Assembly: GCA_910584065.1 (NCBI GenBank)
Contig: CAJTZN010000080.1
Coordinates: 1 to 8,351, forward strand
Length of the DNA stretch: 8,351 nt
Origin: an uncultured Eubacterium sp.
GTDB taxonomy: Bacteria > Bacillota > Clostridia > Lachnospirales > Lachnospiraceae
Direction of reading: 5' to 3'
In this document: piece after piece, positions 1-6,189 of the stretch
Layout of the letters: each line of letters opens with the position of its first letter
Position numbering within the stretch: the first letter of the stretch is position 1
The notes under the pieces: generated by a model
Told to the model about the DNA's origin: nothing
Databases searched by the model: none
Seen by the model: the letters and a program-made list of their open reading frames with translations, nothing else
Position numbers and translations under genes: made by a program

Positions 1-55
1 CAATTTCAGGCACCCCGGATTTTATCTTTGGATAATGGGTGTTCTGAATAGTTAC

Positions 56-60
56 GGAGG
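56..60 (+). promoter_or_regulatory. Ribosome binding site of the GH127 gene
   Basis: GGAGG lies 8 bases before the ATG at 69 and fixes that start. In bases 1-68 all three plus frames are open from the left edge for a short distance (stops at 33-35, 49-51 and 65-67), so the tail of an upstream gene may be present. I cannot tell which frame it would use, and no promoter is visible. Confidence 0.75.
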
Positions 61-68
61 AAGATAAA

Positions 69-1979
69 ATGGCAAACGCAGATCAAAACAAAACGGGAAT
101 AGATGTCCGAATGGATTCCCTTAAAGCACTTCCCTTTGATAAGGTAGCTGTTCATGACGAACGTCTGAAGCGGCAGGAAGGCGATAATCGGGCCTATCTT
201 ATGGAACTTACGACGAGGAACCTTTTATATAATTATGAACTGGAGGCCGCCATCACACATGATGCCAATATACCGGGCGATATACACGGTGGATGGGAGT
301 CGCCGACTTGCCAGTTAAGGGGACATTTTCTCGGTCACTGGTTATCCGCGGCTGCGATGCACTATGCCGCAACAGGGGACAGGGAATTAAAAGCCAAAGC
401 CGATGTGATCGTTGACCGCCTTGCAAAATGCCAGGAGGCCAACGGGGGAAGCTGGGTGGCATCCATTCCGGAAAAATACCTTTACCGGATCGCGCGCGGC
501 CGTGAAATATGGGCGCCGCATTACACGATCCATAAGACCTTTATGGGACTTGTCGATATGTACCGCTATGCAGGAAATGAAACGGCATTGTCTGTCGCGG
601 ATCATTTCGCGGACTGGTTTTATGACTGGAGCAGCCGGTTTGATAGAGACCAGATGGATGACATACTGGATTTTGAAACGGGCGGCATGCTGGAGATCTG
701 GGTACAGCTTTACGACATCACGCGGGACGATAAGTATAAAAAACTGATGGAGCGCTATTACAGGCAGCGACTGTTCACGCCGCTTTTACATGGCGAGGAC
801 CCGCTCACGAATATGCACGCGAACACGACGATCCCAGAGGTGATCGCGGCGGCAGAGGCATACAACGTGACCGGGGAGCAGCGGTATAAGGACATTGTGA
901 CGGCCTATTGGGATTCGGCTGTGACAGAGCGCGGCACGCTCGCTACCGGCGGGCAGACAAACGGGGAAATCTGGGGGCCGAAGAAAGCGTTGTCGGCAAG
1001 ACTCGGCCTTAAAACACAGGAGCACTGCACCGTATATAATATGATGCGTCTGGCGGATCATCTGTTCCGCTGGACCGGAGAGGCAAAATATATGGATTAT
1101 ATTGAGCGCAACCTGTATAATGGCGTCCTCGCACAGACATACTGGCACTGGGAACATACAAATGGATATTCTCCCGATTCTCCGGATTTTGGACTGATCG
1201 CATACTTTCTTCCGATGCGTGCCGGAGCAAGGAAGGGATGGGGCAGCAAATTCAATGACTTTTTCTGCTGTCATGGTTCGATGGTTCAGGCAAATGCGTC
1301 GCTGAACCGCTATATGTATTATCAGGCAGACTCCGATCTTTATGTAACCATGTATTTTGATTCGGATGCTTCCTTTACGGTAGGCGGAAAGAATGTGACG
1401 ATAAGGCAGAGACGGGATCCGCTCACGGGTAGTTTCCATCTTTCCAGCACGAGCAGCGGAAAACAGCTTGTCAACCGGACCGCCGCACAATATCCCCATA
1501 ATCCGGATACCCTTTGCGTGTATCTGCAGATCGAGACGGAATCGCCCGTAGAATGTACGATAAACGTACGTATTCCCGAGTGGATAAAAGAGCCTGCGAC
1601 CGTGGCGTATAATGGCGGACAGATCGCGGCGGTGGAAGAGGGAGGCTGTTTTGTGGAAATACGGGAAGAGTTTCATGATGGCGACGTCATATGTATTACA
1701 ATGAAAATGGGGATCCGGGCGTGTCCTCTCCCGGATGACGAAAATATGGTGGCATTCATGTACGGCCCGGAAGTGCTTGCCGGTCTTTGTGACGAAGAGC
1801 GTATGTTATATGCGGAGGGTGATGCGCCCGAGCGTATTCTTGTTCATGAAAATGAACGTGAGTGGGGGAACTGGAAAAGTGACTTTAAGACGGCAGGCCA
1901 GCCGGCGGGAATACATTTTATACCATTAAACCGCGTCGGATATGAAAATTACTGCGTGTATTTTCCCATCAAAAAATAG
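69..1979 (+). CDS. GH127-family (DUF1680) glycoside hydrolase, putative beta-L-arabinofuranosidase
   Basis: This 636-aa protein probably releases beta-L-arabinofuranose from plant-derived arabinooligosaccharides. Seen: an (alpha/alpha)-barrel-like N-terminal two thirds with the family signature around residues 294-325, including GGQTNGE (Glu300) and QEHC (Glu318, Cys320), then FFCCHG with Cys400 and Cys401. In the characterised Bifidobacterium longum enzyme HypBA1, Glu322 is acid/base, Cys417 is nucleophile, and Glu338, Cys340, Cys417 and Cys418 bind zinc. The same residues are present here with nearly the same spacing, so the enzyme should be active. A beta-sandwich-like C-terminal part follows. 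The length is normal for the family. No signal peptide is visible, so it should act in the cytoplasm on imported oligosaccharides. The start is set by GGAGG 8 bases upstream. The exact substrate could differ, because related families (GH146 and others) share the fold. Confidence 0.92.
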   Translation: MANADQNKTGIDVRMDSLKALPFDKVAVHDERLKRQEGDNRAYLMELTTRNLLYNYELEAAITHDANIPGDIHGGWESPTCQLRGHFLGHWLSAAAMHYAATGDRELKAKADVIVDRLAKCQEANGGSWVASIPEKYLYRIARGREIWAPHYTIHKTFMGLVDMYRYAGNETALSVADHFADWFYDWSSRFDRDQMDDILDFETGGMLEIWVQLYDITRDDKYKKLMERYYRQRLFTPLLHGEDPLTNMHANTTIPEVIAAAEAYNVTGEQRYKDIVTAYWDSAVTERGTLATGGQTNGEIWGPKKALSARLGLKTQEHCTVYNMMRLADHLFRWTGEAKYMDYIERNLYNGVLAQTYWHWEHTNGYSPDSPDFGLIAYFLPMRAGARKGWGSKFNDFFCCHGSMVQANASLNRYMYYQADSDLYVTMYFDSDASFTVGGKNVTIRQRRDPLTGSFHLSSTSSGKQLVNRTAAQYPHNPDTLCVYLQIETESPVECTINVRIPEWIKEPATVAYNGGQIAAVEEGGCFVEIREEFHDGDVICITMKMGIRACPLPDDENMVAFMYGPEVLAGLCDEERMLYAEGDAPERILVHENEREWGNWKSDFKTAGQPAGIHFIPLNRVGYENYCVYFPIKK

Positions 1980-1995
1980 AGGAGTGCTGAGAACG

Positions 1996-2029
1996 GCGGT
2001 ATGGCGGGACGTTGGGATAGCCATACCGC
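1996..2029. terminator. Hairpin between convergent genes, probable terminator
   Basis: A perfect 10-bp stem, GCGGTATGGC (1996-2005) pairing with GCCATACCGC (2020-2029), has a 14-base loop and is followed on the plus strand by a weak T-rich run (TTCTGTTTA). It lies 16 bases after the GH127 stop and just before the end of the convergent restriction-modification gene. It most likely terminates the plus-strand transcript. The T run is poor, so efficiency is uncertain. Confidence 0.65.
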
Positions 2030-2046
2030 TTCTGTTTATGTTATGT

Positions 2047-2168
2047 TTACGCGTTCATAATGTCTGTGATCGTATTTGACAGAGCCATGATCTTTTCAGT
2101 AATGTTCATGGTTCCATCCCGCAATCTGCTTTCAGACAGCGCCAATTTCAATGCCCGAATCCTTTTTT
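2047..2168 (-). pseudogene. Out-of-frame 3' end of the restriction-modification gene
   Basis: This stretch encodes about 40 residues, starting near RIRALKLALSESRLRD and ending TDIMNA. It looks like the natural C-terminus of the type I S-like recognition domain, because in such proteins YGRMAxKK is followed by a basic helical segment. It is in a different frame from the main ORF upstream. The switch falls at an A7 run (T7 on the plus strand, 2163-2169). One more A would read AIKKRIRALK through to the stop here. As written, the main ORF reads KKGFGH and stops at 2148. The cause could be a sequencing error, decay or slipped-strand switching. Confidence 0.7.
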
Positions 2169-4211
2169 TATGGCCATTCTTCCATAAAAGAACCGCCACC
2201 GCTGCATGTTGATCTGTGCCGCAAACCAAACGAGTTCCGGATAGTTCATATTGTATTTGGGGATCAGCACCCTGACGGCGCTTCCGCCATTTCCCCTTGC
2301 CATGAATGGCCAGGGTTGTACGTTTGCCTGTCCAAAACAGGTAACAGTAATGCCGCCATCGGAGAAAACTTCCCCTTCTGCTTCATTTACTAAACGCACA
2401 ATACTGTTTTGCGGATCCCCGGATGAAATATACGGGCAAGTCCCTGCCAGATAGCTGCTTTCACCCCTCGATCTTCCGCTGTAAACATCAAACAATTCCT
2501 CCACCGTTTTTTCCGTTCCATATGGCAGATCGGGAAGGGTGGAATGATCGGGGAAATTCCCGATTACTTCCCCGGCAATATCCTCAATGCAAACAGCCGT
2601 CTGTAAAATGGATCTCGTTATTTTATCGCAAAAGATTTTTTGTTCTTTTTCTGGCAGCTCTGGCTGCGGGAGATAGCACTCGGGGGAAAATTCAGCTCTT
2701 TCCTTCATACATTCGCCGGCGGGGGTTACGGTTGCCAGCGAACTATGGAAGGGAGTCCCGTTTCGAAACTTCATAAAGGCCTGTAGTACTTCCGGAAGCT
2801 GCGATCCCTCGCATTCGACGCGTTTCCCTTTTGACTTGTGAAATCCGTCGTTCCAGATCTTGGCCATGAAAATACCATCTTCTTTTTGCTGTGGGCGGTG
2901 AGCCTGCGCGATCATGATCGTCGTATCGATCGCGGTCGGATAAAACAGATCTCCCGGCAGGCTGATCAGGCCCAGTACGGTGTGCTTCCGCAGAAATTCC
3001 TGCCGCCAGAGCGCGTTATCATCATCGGCAAAAATGCCGGATTTGACGACTACGGCCATCGTTCCCATCGTCTGTAAAGCTTCCATAGCAGCAAGGATAA
3101 AATCGCGTTCAGGTTCTTCTTCCTGTGAGAAAGGGGGATTTAGTAACGCTTTTGTAAACTGCCCAATCACCATTTTCTTACTGCGCTTATCAAAACAGCT
3201 TGCGTTTTCGATATGGCTTTTCCCGTCACCGCGGAAAAACATATTCAGGGACGCCAAAGACCAGACCGTCGGATTTGTGTCGAAACCATAAATGGATTCC
3301 CGCACGATTTCCGCTGGTATCCCCATAGCTTTTGCCGTCCGCATCATCCGGTCAAAGGACGCGACCAAAAATCCGCCCGACCCGCAGGCGATATCGATCA
3401 CGCGGTCTTTGGCATTCACATCAATCAGTTCCGCGCAGTATTTCGTGATATGGCGCGGCGTAAAGACGATGCCGAGAGAATTATTGTCATATCCATAGCG
3501 GATAAACGCTTCGTACAGTAAGCTGAGAAAATCGGTGTCTGTCTGCAGGACGGATCGGATATTCAGTTTATGTAACAGGAACACGATCTTACTGATTTTG
3601 CCCGATAACCGGTTATAGTCGCCGGTGGTGAGGGTCAGCGTTTCGATCAGTTGTTTCTTCTTTTTGGTTTCAAAATGTTCGGCCGCCATGATCGCGCTGT
3701 TGACAAGGTCGTTGATGGAAGCGAGTTCTTTTCCCTTCGTCAGGTCGATTTCTCCCCGGTATAGCGCGGTGATGATGGCGCCTAATACTTTGGGCCGTAA
3801 AGATGGTTCGATCTTGGCGCTTCGGAGGATGGAAGACAGTTCAATGGCGGTGTCGATGTACTCCGATACTTCGGGCAGCGTGACTTCTGTCGTCCCATTG
3901 TTTGTAAGGAGAGCGCCCTCGATTTCGGAAACGCCCGGAAAACTGGTGAGTTTAAAACCCCGGGAGGAAAGGGGTTCCCATGTCTTCCCATCCCAGTACA
4001 CGGTTTTAAATATGTATCCGTGGTCTTCTTCTCCGGCAACGCCGATGGCTTCTTTTAAAGCCTGGGAAATCTTTTTTCTGTCATTTTTTGCCTCGACGAC
4101 GAGGAGGGGGATGTTTTTGTGGCATACTAAAAAATCCGGTTTGGGAAAGTATGAATTGAGGCAGCAATTCGCTGGCGGGAAGCTCAAGATCCTCGGAAAG
4201 TTCGCTGACAA
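2148..4211 (-). CDS. Fused restriction-modification protein: PD-(D/E)xK nuclease, N6-adenine methylase, one target-recognition domain (type IIG-like), frame-disrupted
   Basis: The main open frame has 687 codons from a TTG. Residues about 25-75 carry a nuclease core of the HSDR_N type: PDFLV (Asp26) then VVEAKND (Glu40, Lys42). Residues about 225-480 are a HsdM-like methylase (N6_Mtase family): GIVFTPRH, motif I DIACGSGGF (273-281) for AdoMet binding, and NPPF (358-361), the catalytic motif of N6-adenine methylases. Residues about 565-683 resemble half of a type I HsdS subunit (EELFDVYSGRS, then WRFFYGRMAIKK). One chain would therefore recognise, methylate and cut DNA, as in type IIG enzymes. 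No separate hsdR, hsdM or hsdS lies nearby. The TTG start has no ribosome binding site, and a better N-terminus lies in another frame from ATG 4215. The 3' end is also frameshifted, so intact function is doubtful. Confidence 0.85.
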   Translation of the reverse strand: MSANFPRILSFPPANCCLNSYFPKPDFLVCHKNIPLLVVEAKNDRKKISQALKEAIGVAGEEDHGYIFKTVYWDGKTWEPLSSRGFKLTSFPGVSEIEGALLTNNGTTEVTLPEVSEYIDTAIELSSILRSAKIEPSLRPKVLGAIITALYRGEIDLTKGKELASINDLVNSAIMAAEHFETKKKKQLIETLTLTTGDYNRLSGKISKIVFLLHKLNIRSVLQTDTDFLSLLYEAFIRYGYDNNSLGIVFTPRHITKYCAELIDVNAKDRVIDIACGSGGFLVASFDRMMRTAKAMGIPAEIVRESIYGFDTNPTVWSLASLNMFFRGDGKSHIENASCFDKRSKKMVIGQFTKALLNPPFSQEEEPERDFILAAMEALQTMGTMAVVVKSGIFADDDNALWRQEFLRKHTVLGLISLPGDLFYPTAIDTTIMIAQAHRPQQKEDGIFMAKIWNDGFHKSKGKRVECEGSQLPEVLQAFMKFRNGTPFHSSLATVTPAGECMKERAEFSPECYLPQPELPEKEQKIFCDKITRSILQTAVCIEDIAGEVIGNFPDHSTLPDLPYGTEKTVEELFDVYSGRSRGESSYLAGTCPYISSGDPQNSIVRLVNEAEGEVFSDGGITVTCFGQANVQPWPFMARGNGGSAVRVLIPKYNMNYPELVWFAAQINMQRWRFFYGRMAIKKGFGH

Positions 4212-4215
4212 CCAT
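4150..4215 (-). pseudogene. Out-of-frame 5' end of the restriction-modification gene
   Basis: From ATG 4215 the frame reads MVVSELSEDLELPASELL and onward, a leucine/glutamate-rich helix that suits the first helix of a PD-(D/E)xK domain. It then runs past the PD motif and would stop about 90 bases later. The main ORF at the same place reads a poor, cysteine- and proline-rich sequence until YFPKPDF. Joining the two needs one base fewer (or two more) near 4150-4156. The frame is open back to a stop at 4252-4254, with no Shine-Dalgarno before ATG 4215, so the true start may also be damaged. This frame is the same as that of the 3' tail, so the two lesions cancel. Confidence 0.55.
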
Positions 4216-4267
4216 TGTTACTATGAGGATAATTTCAGTGATGTTTGAGTGTTATGAATGATGGTGC

Positions 4268-4293
4268 AAAGCCGTATAAAATAAGGCTTTTTT
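4268..4293 (+). terminator. Short hairpin with T run, possible orphan terminator
   Basis: AAAGCC (4268-4273) pairs with GGCTTT (4285-4290) around an 11-base AT-rich loop, and the T run continues to 4293. This is the form of an intrinsic terminator reading on the plus strand, yet no plus-strand gene lies upstream (the neighbour is antisense). It may be left from a lost gene. Confidence 0.4.
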
Positions 4294-4334
4294 CATGAGG
4301 CGTAATACATGATGATACACAGATATTAAAAAAA

Positions 4335-4363
4335 TGGTGTCAATTTTGGTGTAATTGGTGTCA
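4335..4363. repeat. Three TGGTGTMA direct repeats
   Basis: TGGTGTCA (4335-4342), TGGTGTAA (4347-4354) and TGGTGTCA (4356-4363) are spaced 12 and 9 bases apart, both multiples of three. On the minus strand this reads LTPITPKLTPFF and then stops. From memory, TP-rich tails like this occur at the C-terminus of some Firmicute phage-type integrases, so it may be a scrap of one. The attribution is weak. Confidence 0.35.
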
Positions 4364-4460
4364 GAAAAAATATCCGAGGAAATGAAAAAAGTGCTTGACA
4401 AAGGTGTTTAATGAATCGTGTTGAAATATGGTATTCCTTCCGCTGATTCCGCACAGTTTG

Positions 4461-4476
4461 AATAGAATATTCTATT
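4461..4476. promoter_or_regulatory. Perfect 16-bp palindrome, possible operator
   Basis: AATAGAATATTCTATT equals its own reverse complement. It lies about 45 bases before the remaining reading frame of the TIR-like gene. A TATATT (4483-4488) follows shortly after but has no matching -35 box. It could be a repressor site of a lost neighbour, or chance in AT-rich DNA. Confidence 0.35.
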
Positions 4477-4507
4477 TCACCCTATATTGTTCGCTTACAG
4501 TGAGTAA

Positions 4508-5176
4508 AAGAGGAAAAGCACGATTTTCAGCGCATTACAAGAATGTCCGATGGCCTTGTGCGATTTAAGCAACAGAAACCCTAACGTGTTATATGAATTG
4601 GGAATTAGGCAGGCATACGATAAGCCAGTTGTGCTGGTGCAGGATGAAAAAACAGAACGAATTTTCGATGTATCAGGCATTAGCACGGTGCAATACAGCA
4701 GCAAAAGGCTTTATGAAGAGGTGTTGGAGAATAGAAAAGCTATAACGGAAGCAATACGCTCCACCAAGGAAGGGAAGCAGAATTCAATCATAAAGGTGGT
4801 GAATGTGAAAAATGCTGAGGTTCAAAAAGGAGAAGTGTCCAAAGAAGATAAAATTGAGGTTTTGCTGAGTGGTTTGCTTGAAGATGTTAAGGAACTTAAG
4901 AAATATAATGTTAGCCCAAAACAGCAGTTCCAGAGTGAAGAGATAAGTGATTGGGAGGAGGTTATGCTAAACAATATTATTTCTTTCGAAATAATATTAA
5001 AGCATGGAATAACTAATAAAGATATTAACAATGTAGTGAATAATATCATAAAGTCTATGAGTGTACAAATGGATTGTTATAGAAGAGGGGATCGTTTATT
5101 CGTGAAAGTTAATACAAGCGATGTGCAAAAAATGAAAAATATTAGATTTCTGCTTCAAAAAGACTTGTGTGTGTAA
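4508..5176 (+). pseudogene. 5'-truncated TIR-like / nucleoside-deoxyribosyltransferase-like protein
   Basis: The frame opens after a stop at 4505-4507 and has its first ATG at 4550 (208 aa from there). Family-like sequence begins before that ATG: IFSALQECPMALCDLSNR runs straight into NPNVLYELGIRQAYDKP. The motif ADLS-x-RNPNVxYELGIRHA is typical of the second half of small Rossmann-like NDT/TIR-like domains, which hydrolyse or transfer nucleotide-linked sugars and occur in phage-defence effectors. The N-terminal half of the domain, with its first strands, is missing, and the ATG has no ribosome binding site. The C-terminal part (from about residue 70 of the ATG form) is lysine-rich and then helical, and I do not recognise it. 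It is clearly more AT-rich than the GH127 gene. The gene is most likely an inactive remnant. If transcribed from 4550 it would give only a partial domain plus the C-terminal module. Confidence 0.7.
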
Positions 5177-5247
5177 TGTCGAAATCTTGGACAAAATGGT
5201 AGAATATTTGATAAGTCTATTTTGCTAAGGAAATGATAGACCATGAA

Positions 5248-5281
5248 AGGCATATGCGTGGCAGCACATGCCTCTTCTTTT
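5248..5281. terminator. Terminator hairpin between convergent genes
   Basis: AGGCAT-A-TGC (5248-5257) pairs with GCA-C-ATGCCT (5264-5273) with one mismatch around a 6-base loop. CTTCTTTT follows on the plus strand. It sits 71 bases after the TIR-like remnant and directly after the stop of the minus-strand hicAB operon, so it can end transcription from both sides. The T tail favours the plus strand. Confidence 0.7.
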
Positions 5282-5285
5282 GGTG

Positions 5286-5438
5286 TTAATCATCAGATTC
5301 CATCAACATCTTGAAAAAATCCTCGGTGGAGCCTGTAAAACATTGTCCGCTACCAGTCTTGATTATTTCCTCAATTTCACCCATTGCCTCCAAGGTCTCA
5401 GCATTGGGGATTTCATCTGCAGAATATTCAGGTTGCAT
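5286..5438 (-). CDS. Small protein resembling the C-terminal half of a RelB/DinJ antitoxin
   Basis: This 50-aa protein starts MQPEYSADEIPNAETLEAM and contains TGSTEDFFKML near its end. It starts at ATG 5438, 7 bases after a near-perfect AAAGGAGG, so it is clearly built to be translated. IPNAETLEAM followed by an acidic helix and a TEDFFxML end is the pattern I know from the C-terminal, toxin-wrapping region of RelB/DinJ antitoxins. The N-terminal ribbon-helix-helix DNA-binding part, normally about 45 residues, is absent. It is the third gene of the hicA-hicB operon, 19 bases after hicB, and presumably shares the hicA promoter. No RelE/YafQ-type toxin gene is nearby. It may neutralise a toxin encoded elsewhere, or be a remnant kept by operon fusion. 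The resemblance is from memory, not from alignment. Confidence 0.72.
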   Translation of the reverse strand: MQPEYSADEIPNAETLEAMGEIEEIIKTGSGQCFTGSTEDFFKMLMESDD

Positions 5439-5457
5439 GGTTAAGTCCTCCTTTCAA

Positions 5458-5865
5458 TCACCGAGCCTGGCCTGTATTGAGCAGTTGCATAAGTCCATCC
5501 TGGAGCACCTGGGAACAGTTTACACCTCGTTTTTCTGCGAGGGTAGCCATCCATGCAGGAAGTGAGACATTTTTGCGGACTGCTCTAGTATCGGTTGCCG
5601 CACGGTATGCGAATGTATCAATACGGATGAAGGAGCAGGTTGCATTATCCGGGATATCCAGCTTATGCTGTGGAGTGGCAGCAGGGATTTCGTTCCCTTC
5701 ATCCTCTGCCACAACAAGCCATCCGCTGGCAGCATCGGTAATCATTTCAATGGCATCATCGATACTGCTGCCGGTTGTAATGCATCCAGGAAGATCAGGT
5801 ACTCTGCAGTAGTATTTTGTTTCGTCTTCATTTGGTACGAATGTTGCAGTATAGATATATTTCAT
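5458..5865 (-). CDS. hicB: HicB-family antitoxin
   Basis: This 135-aa protein binds and blocks the HicA mRNA interferase and probably represses its own operon. The N-terminal domain (about residues 1-60) shows the HicB partial RNase-H-like fold: KYIYTATFVP, then the hallmark PDLPGCITTG (24-32 region) and SIDDAIEMITDAASGWL. The C-terminal part (about 98-130), KNVSLPAWMATLAEKRG then SQVLQDGLMQLL, fits a ribbon-helix-helix DNA-binding domain as in many HicB proteins. The length is normal. The start at 5865 follows a strong AAAGGAGG. It lies 33 bases after hicA and is co-transcribed. The repeated sites in the hicA promoter are the obvious operator. Confidence 0.93.
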   Translation of the reverse strand: MKYIYTATFVPNEDETKYYCRVPDLPGCITTGSSIDDAIEMITDAASGWLVVAEDEGNEIPAATPQHKLDIPDNATCSFIRIDTFAYRAATDTRAVRKNVSLPAWMATLAEKRGVNCSQVLQDGLMQLLNTGQAR

Positions 5866-5898
5866 AGGTCAGCCTCCTTTGCTGGCGGCAGGGAGGCT

Positions 5899-6084
5899 TT
5901 ACCTCCCGCCCTGTTTGATTTCTTTGCGTATGTAGCGGAGATCGTCTTCATCGAAGTGTCCTCGTTTCAGAGGGATGGAGTACTTTGTTTCCGGATTGTA
6001 GTAGATATCGTGATTTCCTCCGCTTCGCTTAAATTGATAGCCGCTATGGTTTAGGTCTTTGATTGCTGTGTTTCTTGGATTCAT
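5899..6084 (-). CDS. hicA: HicA-family toxin, mRNA interferase
   Basis: This 61-aa protein is a ribosome-independent RNase that cleaves mRNA when HicB is degraded. Seen: KDLNHSGYQFKRSGGNHDIYY, matching the HicA double-stranded-RNA-binding-like fold with the catalytic histidine (His25) in the G-x-H-x-I/F-Y/F motif, then SIPLKRGHFDEDDLRYIRKEIKQ. The frame is open further upstream, but ATG 6084 is chosen because AAGGAGG (6091-6097) lies 6 bases before it and a consensus promoter ends just upstream. An earlier start would lie inside the promoter. It is the first gene of the hicA-hicB-third gene operon. All family residues look intact, so it should be active. Confidence 0.93.
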   Translation of the reverse strand: MNPRNTAIKDLNHSGYQFKRSGGNHDIYYNPETKYSIPLKRGHFDEDDLRYIRKEIKQGGR

Positions 6085-6105
6085 TGTGTTCCTCCTTATA
6101 AGAAT

Positions 6106-6134
6106 ATTATACACAACATTACGCAATATGTCAA
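6106..6134 (-). promoter_or_regulatory. Consensus SigA promoter of the hicAB operon
   Basis: Read on the minus strand: TTGACA (6134-6129), exactly 17 bases, TATAAT (6111-6106). Both hexamers are perfect. Transcription would begin near 6099, leaving a leader of about 15 bases that carries the AGGAGG of hicA. A promoter this strong next to overlapping repeats suggests tight autorepression. Confidence 0.92.
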
Positions 6135-6157
6135 GAAATTTACACAACATTACACAA
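6110..6157 (-). promoter_or_regulatory. Two 17-bp direct repeats, probable HicB operator
   Basis: On the minus strand TTGTGTAATGTTGTGTA (6157-6141) and TTGCGTAATGTTGTGTA (6126-6110) differ at one base and are 31 bases apart, about three helical turns. Each contains two TTGYGTA half-sites 10 bases apart, giving four half-sites. One repeat lies just upstream of the -35 box. The other fills the spacer and enters the -10 box. This is the expected form of an operator for a ribbon-helix-helix autorepressor such as HicB. Binding is inferred. Confidence 0.75.
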
Positions 6158-6189
6158 ATATTTTATGCAAAAGAGGATGAATCTATACA

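Larger units (their letters stand above)
4216..4507. other. AT-rich stretch without an intact gene
   Basis: About 290 bases lie between the restriction-modification gene and the TIR-like remnant. They hold a hairpin with a T tail (4268-4293), three near-identical TGGTGTMA units (4335-4363) and a 16-bp palindrome (4461-4476). A TTGACA hexamer sits at 4395-4400, but no acceptable -10 box lies at the right distance. I see no divergent promoter with both boxes. The segment probably contains recombination junctions, because both flanking genes have damaged 5' ends that face it. Confidence 0.6.

Noticed and set aside
786..1676. A long 296-codon open frame on the minus strand
   Set aside because: It is fully antisense to the intact GH127 gene, and its translation is rich in Cys, His, Arg and Ile with no domain pattern. 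It is a coding shadow.
3625..4248. A 207-codon plus-strand open frame
   Set aside because: It is antisense to the N-terminal part of the restriction-modification gene, whose PD...ExK motif is clearly on the minus strand. Low-complexity serine-rich translation.
4395..4426. TTGACA at 4395 as a promoter for the TIR-like remnant
   Set aside because: No reasonable -10 box lies 16-18 bases downstream. TTGAAA is 20 bases away, and the downstream gene lacks its start.
6085..6150. A longer HicA with 22 extra N-terminal residues
   Set aside because: The extension would start inside the operator and promoter, upstream of the transcription start. ATG 6084 has the AAGGAGG.
6110..6157. The two 17-bp repeats as a CRISPR fragment
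   Set aside because: Only two short copies with a 14-base gap, lying within a promoter. An operator explains them.
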